From NCBI GenBank assembly GCA_002839675.1, contig PGYM01000003.1, positions 248,001-312,000 on the forward strand: a DNA stretch of 64,000 bases, written 5' to 3'. The notes under the pieces were generated by a model. The model was not told the origin of the DNA, searched no databases, and saw only the letters and a program-made list of their open reading frames with translations. This document shows positions 50,716 to 63,131 of this stretch, in pieces. Position 1 is the stretch's first letter, and each line of letters opens with the position of its first letter. This DNA is from Methanomicrobiales archaeon HGW-Methanomicrobiales-1 (GTDB taxonomy: Archaea > Halobacteriota > Methanomicrobia > Methanomicrobiales > Methanospirillaceae). The translations under genes were made by a program, and so were the position numbers.

Positions 50716-51792
50716 ATGAAAAGAGCCGGTTTATCTGCTGTTGTTCTTCTTTGCGTTCTCCTCTTCCTCGGGGGGTGTATACAGGTGATTATCAATCCTC
50801 CCGGAACACCGGGTGTCGTGGCGCCGGTGGTCACAACAACTACGCAACTGCCCGTTGCCGACGATACACCACTACCGGTAGCAACAACAAATCAGAAAGA
50901 TGCCTCCGTTGCTACCTCAACGCACGATCCCCGGTTCATTGTCCCGGTCGGCGATACCAGCCGGGTCGGGCACCGGATTTTCACTTTTAATTATGCTTCG
51001 GAATATGGCGGTTCACACGAGTATAACCTTAAGGTACCCATCAATATGTCGGTATACTATGGCGCAAAACAGATGAAGATCGGCTTGCCGGCCAACTCCA
51101 TGAATCCTGAGGAGATCAAAGCCTACATCAACTCGTTTGAGTCTGACCCGGCAATGAATGAGGTCTATGATGATGTTTTAAAGGAGCTGCGGAATGCGCG
51201 CTACCGTGATGGGGGATATCTGTCGGACGATGAGTACCTGGAGCTCATCGTAGCTTTTGTCCAGCAGATACCTTTGGTGGAAAACCCATCTCCCTATCGC
51301 AAGTACCCTGTCGAGGTTATTTATGACAAATCGGGCGATTCAGATGAAAAAAGCCTGCTCCTGGTTAACCTGCTCGCCCGTGAAGGCTATGATGTCTCCC
51401 TGATGGTTTTTGAAGATGAGGGGTACGAGACCACCGGTATACGAGTCCTTGAACAGGTCCCCGATTCCTCTTTAAAGTTATTTTCCAACGGTAAAAAAGA
51501 TTATATTTTCATTGACGCGAGCCTGCCTGCGTTTATCGGAAGCGTGCCGAGAAAACCGGTAGATTTTGAGAATGTCGATGACCCGACGATTTACCCTGTA
51601 GGGAATGGAACGAAGAGCTATGGTCCGGTGAATTATGTCTGGAAGGTTGTAGCAGATCTCCACCGCATGGCCGAGCTTGGCAAGATCGATAAAACCACGG
51701 TCATCAACCGCTGGGACAGGACCGGAACCTGCTCGTGGATCAAGAACTCCAAGTTGCTCAAGGACACCACGTGTTACTGCTGCGATATGTAA
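50716..51792 (+). CDS. Lipoprotein with transglutaminase-like domain lacking the catalytic cysteine
   Basis: A 358-residue lipoprotein. The signal sequence VVLLCVLLFLGGC has its lipobox cysteine at about residue 21, followed by a Pro/Thr linker. The main domain has IVAFVQQIPLVENPSPYRKYPVEVIYDKSGDSDEKSLLLVNLLAREGYDVSLMVFEDEGYETTGIRVLEQ, the layout of transglutaminase-like domains (GxCxxxAxLLxxLLR). Where such proteins have Cys, this one has Ser in GDSDEKS. The domain may be catalytically dead or use a different chemistry. A CCYCC-type cysteine cluster is at the very C terminus. The start is ATG 50716; a longer frame begins at 50659. It is divergent from the thaumatin-like gene. Confidence 0.75.
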   Translation: MKRAGLSAVVLLCVLLFLGGCIQVIINPPGTPGVVAPVVTTTTQLPVADDTPLPVATTNQKDASVATSTHDPRFIVPVGDTSRVGHRIFTFNYASEYGGSHEYNLKVPINMSVYYGAKQMKIGLPANSMNPEEIKAYINSFESDPAMNEVYDDVLKELRNARYRDGGYLSDDEYLELIVAFVQQIPLVENPSPYRKYPVEVIYDKSGDSDEKSLLLVNLLAREGYDVSLMVFEDEGYETTGIRVLEQVPDSSLKLFSNGKKDYIFIDASLPAFIGSVPRKPVDFENVDDPTIYPVGNGTKSYGPVNYVWKVVADLHRMAELGKIDKTTVINRWDRTGTCSWIKNSKLLKDTTCYCCDM

Positions 51793-51828
51793 AAACTCTT
51801 TTTTAAAATCAATATCCCTGTTTCGTAA

Positions 51829-52635
51829 TCATCTGCTTCCGTAGGACCGAACATGTTTCCATGCTGCGTGATAGTTGTCGAACCCGGTTTTATCCTCATC
51901 ATATATGCCCATATCCTCGCGGTGGAACGGTATACGATCCTCTCCCACCGGACAGACTTTGAGGCAGATTCCGCAGGGAGAAATGGAGCGTTTGTGCAGG
52001 GCTTCGGATCGGGTGGCACACGTAATCTTGTCAGTAATTCCCTCCGGGTATTCCGGCCCCGGGATCGCGTTGACCGGGCAGGCATGGACACACCGCATGC
52101 ATTGTGTGCAGAGTGATTCTTCCATGATGGGATCAGGAGTGATCTCTGCGGTCGTGAAGACGGAGGTGAACCGGACCCGGGGACCGAACTGCGGGGTCAG
52201 CAGCACATTATTGATCCCGAATGTTCCCAGGCCGGCGAGGTAGGCTGCATGGCGGTGGGAAAAGAAGACAACCGGTTTTTCCTTCAGTATCCCGATCGAT
52301 CCGTACCCGTCCCGGGGGAGGCTGACCGAGGGAATACCCTGTGCGTTTAAGGATGCAGCAATACGGAACGCACTGGTGTCCAGCAGCGTATTGACTGTAT
52401 GGTACAGTTCATGGTACCAGATGGAAGGAGCCGTCTCGACAATGGGAAGGCTGACCGGGATGCCGATGACAATCACGGTCTTTACTTCCGGCCAGATTGC
52501 CTGGGGCCGGAACTCGCGGGGAACCCAGGGTTCGAAGGGTAGTGTATCCCAGCGCTGGGCAGAAGCAAATCCCACGACTGGGATATCCAGTTCAGCACAT
52601 TTGCCGCAGACCTGCTCCCTGATTATATTGCTCAT
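51829..52635 (-). CDS. 4Fe-4S double-cluster protein, epoxyqueuosine reductase-like
   Basis: A 268-residue iron-sulfur protein. CTQCMRCVHACPVNAIPGPEYPEG and CGICLKVCPVG are the two 4Fe-4S motifs, with an earlier Cys in CATRSEALHK. HRHAAYLAGLGTFGINNVLLTPQFGPRVRFTSVFT is the QueG-like core preceding the clusters. In bacteria QueG makes queuosine in tRNA, but archaea lack that step, so this relative probably serves another corrinoid- or Fe-S-dependent reduction. The start is ATG 52635; a longer frame lacks support. It lies between the transglutaminase-like gene and the YjbQ-like gene. Confidence 0.82.
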   Translation of the reverse strand: MSNIIREQVCGKCAELDIPVVGFASAQRWDTLPFEPWVPREFRPQAIWPEVKTVIVIGIPVSLPIVETAPSIWYHELYHTVNTLLDTSAFRIAASLNAQGIPSVSLPRDGYGSIGILKEKPVVFFSHRHAAYLAGLGTFGINNVLLTPQFGPRVRFTSVFTTAEITPDPIMEESLCTQCMRCVHACPVNAIPGPEYPEGITDKITCATRSEALHKRSISPCGICLKVCPVGEDRIPFHREDMGIYDEDKTGFDNYHAAWKHVRSYGSR

Positions 52636-52690
52636 TATTTTACTGTGCGTGGCGGGCGGGGATAATAACTTGTGCCGGATGAAATCTGCG

Positions 52691-53107
52691 TTATTCTCCG
52701 GTAACGGTGCAGATGACTGTTCTCTCCCGCCCGGCATTGACATCCAGTTCCAGCAGCACGATCTGTTGCCAGGTGCCGCATAACAGGTTACCGTTCTCAA
52801 TAGGAATCGTCAGTGATGGTCCCACCAGTGCTGCCTTTACATGCGAGCGGCCGTTGCCGTCACCCCAGCGGGTATTATGGGCATAGTCTGCATTATCCGG
52901 AGCAAGAACGGACAGGGCTCGTTTGAGATCCTGCAGTACCCCGGGTTCGAACTCGATCGTGGTCAGTGCCGCTGTCGAGTGCTGCACAAAGAGATGGACC
53001 AGCCCCGTGCTGATCCCGCTCTCCGTCACGATTTTTTTCACCTGGTCCGATAGATCGATCACATCGCCTTCACGGTGTGTTGTTACGTGCAGGGTTCTGG
53101 TAAACAT
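52691..53107 (-). CDS. YjbQ/UPF0047 family (secondary thiamine-phosphate synthase-like)
   Basis: A 138-residue single-domain protein. GLVHLFVQHSTAALTTIEFEPGVLQDLK, DNADYAHNTRWGDGNGRSHVKAALVGPSLTIPIENGNLLCGTWQQIVLLELD, and the conserved H..H and GTWQ motifs define the family. E. coli YjbQ has weak thiamine-phosphate synthase activity; its natural role is uncertain. It precedes the Fe-S gene on the same strand with 55 bp between, so the two may form one transcript. Confidence 0.93.
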   Translation of the reverse strand: MFTRTLHVTTHREGDVIDLSDQVKKIVTESGISTGLVHLFVQHSTAALTTIEFEPGVLQDLKRALSVLAPDNADYAHNTRWGDGNGRSHVKAALVGPSLTIPIENGNLLCGTWQQIVLLELDVNAGRERTVICTVTGE

Positions 53108-53290
53108 GGATACATCCCAACAGATCCTCTTTTCTCATCGGACAAAATTATTCCCCTTGTCCAAAGGAGATCCGCGTGTTCCTCTGGCAGGTGCCCACTC
53201 GCCAAACCACCGGTGCTCAAACAAGTATGCAGACCGTTCACTGCATGCCAGCAACCGGCTGCACCAAAAAGATCACGAAAAACTGATACG

Positions 53291-53298
53291 AAAAAAAA
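53291..53298 (-). terminator. Oligo-T terminator of the gyrBA operon
   Basis: Eight A on the plus strand (T on the coding strand) lie just after the gyrA stop at 53303-53305. Confidence 0.5.
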
Positions 53299-53302
53299 GA
53301 GA

Positions 53303-57911
<4,609 letters not shown>

Positions 57912-58020
57912 TTAAAAAAATGAAAAAAATAGTGTTGAAAATTCACAATAAATATTGGCTGTTCAATGACTTAAAGGATAGGCGTAAAAATAGGTTTCTT
58001 CTATATAAATGCTGCCCCCA

Positions 58021-58329
58021 TTACCGGAACTGCCCGATTTCGGCATCCTTAATCCCCAGTTCACGGTCGATTGCAACGACGAGCCGGTTGAGGGTGAGGA
58101 TCACTTCTTTTGCATCTTCCTTGTCCATATTGCCCGGCTGGTGCCAGATCACTTTCTTCCGGAGCAGCGTGGTGAGTTCTTCAACTTCGGTTCCCCGGAA
58201 CTTCTCCGGAAGCGTGAGTCCCTCGACGTGATCCCCCACACCGTGCCATGCCTGTTCAGGAGGCAGGGCGAAGTGTTCTGCGATCAGCATGATGCTGGTG
58301 ATAAATCCGTGCCCGAACTGGTTTGCCAT
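58021..58329 (-). CDS. Conserved hypothetical protein near the nickel transporter
   Basis: A 102-residue helical, acidic protein beginning MANQFGHGFITSIMLIAEHFALPPEQAWHGVGDHVEGL. It has histidines (H7, H19, H29, H34) but no CxxC. I do not recognise a family, though it looks well-structured. It lies between gyrB and cbiQ on the same strand, 47 bp after the end of cbiQ (which is transcribed towards it), so it could be the last gene of the cbi operon. Confidence 0.72.
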   Translation of the reverse strand: MANQFGHGFITSIMLIAEHFALPPEQAWHGVGDHVEGLTLPEKFRGTEVEELTTLLRKKVIWHQPGNMDKEDAKEVILTLNRLVVAIDRELGIKDAEIGQFR

Positions 58330-58376
58330 GCAGAGATGATGGAAGGGAATAGTAAAAAAGATGACTTAGCACCGGC

Positions 58377-59204
58377 TCAGAAAAGGCTGGTTGCGGTCAG
58401 CCAGATGGTGAGCGGGACTGCGATGATGAATATTAGGGAGAGGGTGAGGAAGGCCCATTCGATCTGACGGAGCGGTTTTTTTGCAACAAAGAGATAACTG
58501 TCACGCCCGTAGCCCCGGCAGAGCATACTGGTGTATACCCGCTCTCCCTGCTCGTAGGAGCGGATGAACATGGTACCCATGGTATACCCGAGTTGTTGGA
58601 GCCGGTAGCGGTACGGGAGATGGCGATCGAACGCATCGAAACATTTGGTCTTTAAGGTCTCGTTGATCTTGCGGAACATGTAGGCAAAGACGAACAGGTA
58701 CCGGATCATCATCCCGAGTGCAAGGGCAAACTCCGCGGGCAGTCCCAAACGGGCAGCCCCTTCGAGCATATCGTGCATCTTTGTTGTAGATGAGAGCAGG
58801 ATAATAAACGATATACAGATAACGAATTTAACCAGCAGGATGAACGCAAACTCGATTGACTGGGCGTAGATATTGATCCCGAAAGGAAGGCTCATTACTA
58901 CGGTGTAATCAGTGTAATATTTATTTTTTAAAAAGATCTGAAAGAAGATGATCATACCCCAGAGCGGGACAATGGTCATTAAGCGTTTTGCATAGACAAC
59001 CGGAGACAACCGGGTGCAGCACCAGAGCACCAGGAAAAAAAGAAAGAAGATCGCCCCTACGGTATAGATCATGGTAGAGTAGGGCACCGCAACCAGTGCA
59101 ATGATCGCGGCAAATGCGATGGCGATCTTCACGCGTGCGTCGAGCCGGTGGATCATACTGTCCTTGTAGGCATCCCGTTCTATCTGGAACAGCTCTTCGA
59201 TCAT
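58377..59204 (-). CDS. cbiQ: CbiQ, ECF-type cobalt/nickel transporter transmembrane subunit
   Basis: A 275-residue membrane protein with about six hydrophobic segments and the CbiQ/EcfT motifs: HRLDARVKIAIAFAAIIALVAVP near the start and AARLGLPAEFALALGMMIRYLFVFAYMFRKI. A cytoplasmic coupling helix region with SYEQGERVYTSMLCRGYGRD follows (the Ala-Arg-Gly motifs contact the ATPase). It couples the S-unit CbiM to the CbiO ATPase. The gene overlaps cbiO by an ATGA, so the subunits are translated together. Confidence 0.93.
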   Translation of the reverse strand: MIEELFQIERDAYKDSMIHRLDARVKIAIAFAAIIALVAVPYSTMIYTVGAIFFLFFLVLWCCTRLSPVVYAKRLMTIVPLWGMIIFFQIFLKNKYYTDYTVVMSLPFGINIYAQSIEFAFILLVKFVICISFIILLSSTTKMHDMLEGAARLGLPAEFALALGMMIRYLFVFAYMFRKINETLKTKCFDAFDRHLPYRYRLQQLGYTMGTMFIRSYEQGERVYTSMLCRGYGRDSYLFVAKKPLRQIEWAFLTLSLIFIIAVPLTIWLTATSLF

Positions 59205-60034
59205 GATCGCTTGCCAAAGGCGCGAAGCAGGGATTCTTCTGCTTCTGCATAAGTATATGCCATCGATACTTCGATACCGTTTTCTTTGAGGCTGCTGAGC
59301 AATCGGGGAATGACCGGTACATCGAGCCGGACTGACTGGAGCATTTCCGGCTGCACGAAGATCTCATCTACCGTACCGCTTGCAACGATCCGTCCTTTGT
59401 CCATCACATAGATGTAATCTGCAATTTCGGGAACAAGTCCGACATCATGGGTGGAGAAGATAACGGTCATCCCGTATTTTGAAGAGAGGGTGTTGATGAA
59501 TTTGTTGAGATCCGCGACACCCCGGGGATCGAGGCCGGCGGTCGGTTCATCGAGCACGAGCACTTCCGGTTCCATTGCAATCACGCCGGCAATGGCAACC
59601 CGCTTTTTCTCGCCTCCGCTGAGGTGATGCGGCACCCGGTTTGCCAGGTGTTCAATGCCTACTACCTGCAGGGCTTCATGCACCCGGTGGTGAATGGTCT
59701 CGGCATCGAGCCCGAGATTCGTGGGGCCGAATGCTACATCCTGCTCAACGGTTGGGGAGAATATCTGGTCGTCTGGGTTCTGGAAGACGATACCAACAAA
59801 TTTCCTTATCTCCCGGCTGTTCTGTTTTGTTATGGGTTCGCCACGGATAAGCACGGAACCGGATGTGGGTTTGAAAATACCGTTGAAATGCTTGAACAGC
59901 GTGCTCTTTCCTGCACCATTCGATCCGATCACTGCGATGCGGGCCTTTCGCGGGGCTATGAAATTGATGTTGTTTAATGCGGTGACTTTGCCGGGATAGA
60001 CGTAGCAGAGATCGCGGGTCTCGATAAGGTGCAT
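59201..60034 (-). CDS. cbiO: CbiO, ECF-type cobalt/nickel transporter ATP-binding subunit
   Basis: A 277-residue ABC ATPase with Walker A IGSNGAGKSTLF, Q-loop GIVFQNPDDQIFSP, signature HLSGGEKKRVAIAGV, Walker B VLVLDEPTAGLDP and switch STHDVGLV. Start is ATG 60034 (MHLIETRDLCYVYPGK); the longer frame lacks family sequence. It powers the metal transporter from the cytoplasmic face. It starts 43 bp after the PDGLE/cbiN gene and ends in an ATGA with cbiQ. Confidence 0.95.
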   Translation of the reverse strand: MHLIETRDLCYVYPGKVTALNNINFIAPRKARIAVIGSNGAGKSTLFKHFNGIFKPTSGSVLIRGEPITKQNSREIRKFVGIVFQNPDDQIFSPTVEQDVAFGPTNLGLDAETIHHRVHEALQVVGIEHLANRVPHHLSGGEKKRVAIAGVIAMEPEVLVLDEPTAGLDPRGVADLNKFINTLSSKYGMTVIFSTHDVGLVPEIADYIYVMDKGRIVASGTVDEIFVQPEMLQSVRLDVPVIPRLLSSLKENGIEVSMAYTYAEAEESLLRAFGKRS

Positions 60035-60077
60035 GAGTATAGGAAATAGGTTGAAAAATGGTAAAGTTCTGTTGGTT

Positions 60078-60422
60078 TTATTTTGCTGGTTTACCGGCAA
60101 GTTTGATGCCGTAGGCAAGGCCAAGCACCACGAGGAACGCAAGGATCGTGCCGACAATTATTGCAACCATGCCTCCCATCGATCCCATGGATTCACCCAG
60201 CGAGTAATCGGGCATCGGCGAAGAATACGAGAACTTTCCGGTCATGTCTTCTGCGATCTCAGCATCGGGAGGAGTGGGGCCGGTAAGGGTCTTCTGGCCC
60301 TGTACAATCAGGGCTGTACTCTCAAGACCATCCGGATCCCCGGATGCCATGAACACGGCTACAACTCCTATCAGGAGTGCAATGACAATACCTACGATAA
60401 TGAATGTCTTGTTGTCCATCAT
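60078..60422 (-). CDS. CbiN/NikN-like PDGLE-domain component
   Basis: A 114-residue protein with two membrane helices (FIIVGIVIALLIGVVAVFM and VAIIVGTILAFLVVLGLAYGI). The loop has the PDGLE motif (SGDPDGLEST) characteristic of CbiN/NikN components. These assist the S-unit in cobalt/nickel uptake. The start ATG 60422 overlaps the cbiM stop in ATGA; a second ATG follows at 60419. It lies between cbiM and cbiO in the operon. Confidence 0.88.
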   Translation of the reverse strand: MMDNKTFIIVGIVIALLIGVVAVFMASGDPDGLESTALIVQGQKTLTGPTPPDAEIAEDMTGKFSYSSPMPDYSLGESMGSMGGMVAIIVGTILAFLVVLGLAYGIKLAGKPAK

Positions 60423-61072
60423 GATGCGCCAGCCCCCCGGGCATCCTTTACTCCCGTATCCACCAGATCCGGCCTTGCCTTGGTTACCAGGTAGATAACC
60501 GCAACGGTTACTATACCCTCGATAACGCCGATCGCTGCATGGTACAGTCCCATGGCAATCAGGCCCTCTTTGAGGGGGAACGTTCCTGCAAGGAACATCT
60601 CAACTGCACATGCGAGTGAGGGGATCAGGCAGGCAAGCCATGCTGCTACGAACGCGGAGACGGGCATGCTCTTTGTTGCAGTCATTAGGCCTTTGAATGT
60701 ATAGAACCCGACAAAACCGCCAATGACCCCCATGTTGATGATGTTGGCACCCATGGTTGTGATACCGCCATCGCCAAACAGGACTGCCTGGACGATCAAT
60801 ACGAGGGTAAGAATGAATACTGCAGCAAACGGCGAGCCGAGGATGATTGCGGCAAGCGCTCCGCCAACCAGGTGTCCGCTGGTCCCCATGGAGACCGGGA
60901 GGTTGAAGGACTGGAGGGCAAAGATGCCGGCTGCAAGCACGGCAATGAGCGGGAGTTTCTCCTCATTGAGATCTTTTCGTGCCCAACGGAGGGCGAGCGC
61001 TACAAAAACAAGGGCGATAATCCAGTAGATTGCGCCCTGCCAGATGGGAATGAATGCGTCAGGTATGTGCAT
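60419..61072 (-). CDS. cbiM: CbiM, ECF-type cobalt/nickel substrate-binding membrane subunit
   Basis: A 217-residue membrane protein starting MHIPDAFIPIWQGAIYW; the N-terminal Met-His-Ile provides the metal ligands in CbiM/NikM. VSMGTSGHLVGGALAAIILGSPFAAVFILTLVLIVQAVLFGDGGITTMGANIINMG is the highly conserved core with the histidine. The adjacent NikR and candidate operators make nickel the more likely substrate. The start is ATG 61072; the upstream extension lacks family character. It is the first gene of the operon. Confidence 0.95.
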   Translation of the reverse strand: MHIPDAFIPIWQGAIYWIIALVFVALALRWARKDLNEEKLPLIAVLAAGIFALQSFNLPVSMGTSGHLVGGALAAIILGSPFAAVFILTLVLIVQAVLFGDGGITTMGANIINMGVIGGFVGFYTFKGLMTATKSMPVSAFVAAWLACLIPSLACAVEMFLAGTFPLKEGLIAMGLYHAAIGVIEGIVTVAVIYLVTKARPDLVDTGVKDARGAGAS

Positions 61073-61110
61073 GGGTTCACCGTGATTTGGTATTACGTTT
61101 CTAAAATATT

Positions 61111-61140
61111 GTAACACTCGGTAGTTAAAAAGTGTTGTTA
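61111..61140. promoter_or_regulatory. Inverted repeat, candidate NikR operator at the cbiM promoter
   Basis: GTAACACT (61111-61118) and AGTGTTGTTA (61131-61140) form an inverted repeat with a 12-nt spacer, 40-70 bp upstream of cbiM and overlapping A/T-rich promoter sequence. Half-sites of the GTAACAC/GTGTTAC type are known for NikR in Geobacter, but there in the opposite arrangement. Confidence 0.4.
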
Positions 61141-61189
61141 TTTGATATTTTATCGCACTCATGTTTTCTTTCATTTGAATAAAATGGTG

Positions 61190-61205
61190 AGAATGCCGGC
61201 ATTCT
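61190..61205. promoter_or_regulatory. 16-bp perfect palindrome between cbiM and nikR
   Basis: AGAATGCCGGCATTCT is a perfect palindrome near the middle of the 305-bp divergent spacer between cbiM (61072) and nikR (61378). No gene is present; it could bind a dimeric regulator. Confidence 0.4.
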
Positions 61206-61377
61206 TTTCATACAATAGAATTCGTGCCGCTCACATTTTTTTATCCGCTTTCATAATTGATGGTGCAGTGCCTGATTATTCCCATGCTGTTTTGTCTCAC
61301 TGCTTCACACTTTCCTGAACATTTTTCAAAACCTTAAAAAGCTATACGCTAAGATATACACATCACTGAGGCTTTTT

Positions 61378-61800
61378 ATGACAATGGACTCTGATCTCTC
61401 CCGCATCGGCATATCGCTACCCAGCAACCTGCTCGACAAGTTTGATGAGATTATCAACCAGCGCGGATATTCCTCCCGTTCAGAGGGTATCCGCGATGCG
61501 ATCCGCACGTACATCACCTACTACAAGTGGATGTCGGATGTCAAAGGGGAACGTGAAGGGGTCATCACGATGGTATACGATCATGACCAGCGGGGATTGT
61601 TAGTCACGCTGACCGATATCCAGCACGAGTACCACAAACTTATCAAGGCCTCATTGCACTCGCATGTCACCCACAACCGTTGTCTCGAAGTGATTCTCGT
61701 GCACGGTGATGGATCCGATCTGAAGTTGTTTGCCGAGCGACTCATGTCGCAGAAAGGTGTCGAGTCGGTCAAGCTGACGACCATAACGGTGGATGAATAA
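61378..61800 (+). CDS. nikR: Nickel-responsive regulator NikR
   Basis: A 140-residue ribbon-helix-helix regulator: RIGISLPSNLLDKFDEIINQRGYSSRSEGIRDAIRTYI forms the DNA-binding domain (residues 9-48). The C-terminal ACT-like domain has HxH...C (H94, H96, C102), with H83 or H86 nearby, matching the square-planar Ni ligands of NikR. It should repress the divergent nickel uptake genes when nickel is sufficient. GAGGC lies upstream of the ATG. Its position next to cbiMNQO points to nickel as the transported metal. Confidence 0.96.
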   Translation: MTMDSDLSRIGISLPSNLLDKFDEIINQRGYSSRSEGIRDAIRTYITYYKWMSDVKGEREGVITMVYDHDQRGLLVTLTDIQHEYHKLIKASLHSHVTHNRCLEVILVHGDGSDLKLFAERLMSQKGVESVKLTTITVDE

Positions 61801-61963
61801 CTTTTTTTGTTCTTTTTACTTTTTTCCTTATTTTCCCAGACTCTGTGTTTCTGCCTCTAATTTTAAAAATCCAAATGTATTATAAAATTTTTCATTTTCG
61901 TAACTTTTAATGTTAAATGAAAATTTTTTTATAAGATTTAGTGCTACTTAGATCGAAATTCGT

Positions 61964-63121
61964 ATGAAAAAAATTATGGTAAGCACCCTGATTATCGCGG
62001 CAATTCTAGTTGCCTTTCTCGTATCTGCGGGATGTGCAGCACAGAGCACCCCGCAAAACACTGCATTGACCACTCCTCAAAATACATTTCAGACAAATCC
62101 CGGGAAAATTACCGTCACCGATATGGCTAACCGGACCGTGGAAGTGAAAAAAGATCCCCAGAGGATAATTGGCGTGGGAGCCGGTGCCCTGCGGATGATA
62201 TGCTACCTCCAGGCCGCCGATCTTGTGGTGGGAGTCGATGATCGCGAACAATTGAAGTACAATACCTCCGGATTCGGGATGCCATCCGGTATCGATAAAC
62301 CCTACGATCTAGCAAATCCGGACATCGCAACAAAACCTTTCATTGGCGGAAGGGCCGGTGACCCGGAACTGATCGCGGCACAGAACCCGGACGTGGTCTT
62401 CTTTACATTCACCACCGGTAAGGATGCACAGACATTGCAGGAAAAAAGCGGCCGTCCGGTTATTGCCCTGACAACCGGTGATCTCGGCAAGAACAAGGAT
62501 GTCTTCTACCAGTCGCTGAGGCTGATGGCTAAAATCCTCGGTAAAGAGGGGCGGGCAGAGTCGATTACATCGTACATTGACGGGACAATAAAAGATCTCA
62601 ACGATCGGACTAAGAATATCCCGGCAGACAAACGTCCGCGAGTGTACGTGGGTGGTATCGCATATAACGGAGCACACGGCTTTCTCTCTACTGAACCCGC
62701 GTATGCACCGCTGCTCATGGTAAACGGCAACAATGTTGCATCTTCTGCAAGTGGCGGCGGACAGATGATGATCGACAAGGAAAAACTGCTGGACTGGAAA
62801 CCCGATGTCATCTTTGTCGATGAAGCGAGTTATGCACTCATCAAAGAGGATCTCAAAGACCCGGTCTACCAGTCGCTCCCGGCAGTGAAGAGCGGCCGTG
62901 TGTACGGTGTCATGCCCTACAACTGGTACGCCAACAATTACGACACCGTTCTCGCTGATGCCTATTATATCGGAAAGACGCTTTACCCTGAACAGTTTGC
63001 CGACGTGGACCCTGCACAGAAAGCCGATGAGATCTACACGATGCTTGACGGAAAACCGGTGTACGGCGATATGAAGACGCTCTTTGGCGGCTTTGTGCCG
63101 TTCTCAACACTGGTGAAATGA
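61964..63121 (+). CDS. ABC transporter substrate-binding lipoprotein (iron/corrinoid type)
   Basis: A 385-residue lipoprotein. A signal peptide ends in LVSAGC (lipobox). KITVTDMANRTVEVKKDPQRIIGVGAGALRMICYLQAADLVVGVDD and NPDVVFFTF are typical of BtuF/FecB-like cluster A-II proteins. ARPVVALTTGD-like and DVIFVDEASY motifs follow. It probably delivers an iron complex, corrinoid or related metal chelate to a permease not visible in the window. A/T-rich DNA and a TATA-like stretch precede the ATG. Ten bp separate its stop from the next start. Confidence 0.9.
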   Translation: MKKIMVSTLIIAAILVAFLVSAGCAAQSTPQNTALTTPQNTFQTNPGKITVTDMANRTVEVKKDPQRIIGVGAGALRMICYLQAADLVVGVDDREQLKYNTSGFGMPSGIDKPYDLANPDIATKPFIGGRAGDPELIAAQNPDVVFFTFTTGKDAQTLQEKSGRPVIALTTGDLGKNKDVFYQSLRLMAKILGKEGRAESITSYIDGTIKDLNDRTKNIPADKRPRVYVGGIAYNGAHGFLSTEPAYAPLLMVNGNNVASSASGGGQMMIDKEKLLDWKPDVIFVDEASYALIKEDLKDPVYQSLPAVKSGRVYGVMPYNWYANNYDTVLADAYYIGKTLYPEQFADVDPAQKADEIYTMLDGKPVYGDMKTLFGGFVPFSTLVK

Positions 63122-63131
63122 GGATGCGGCG

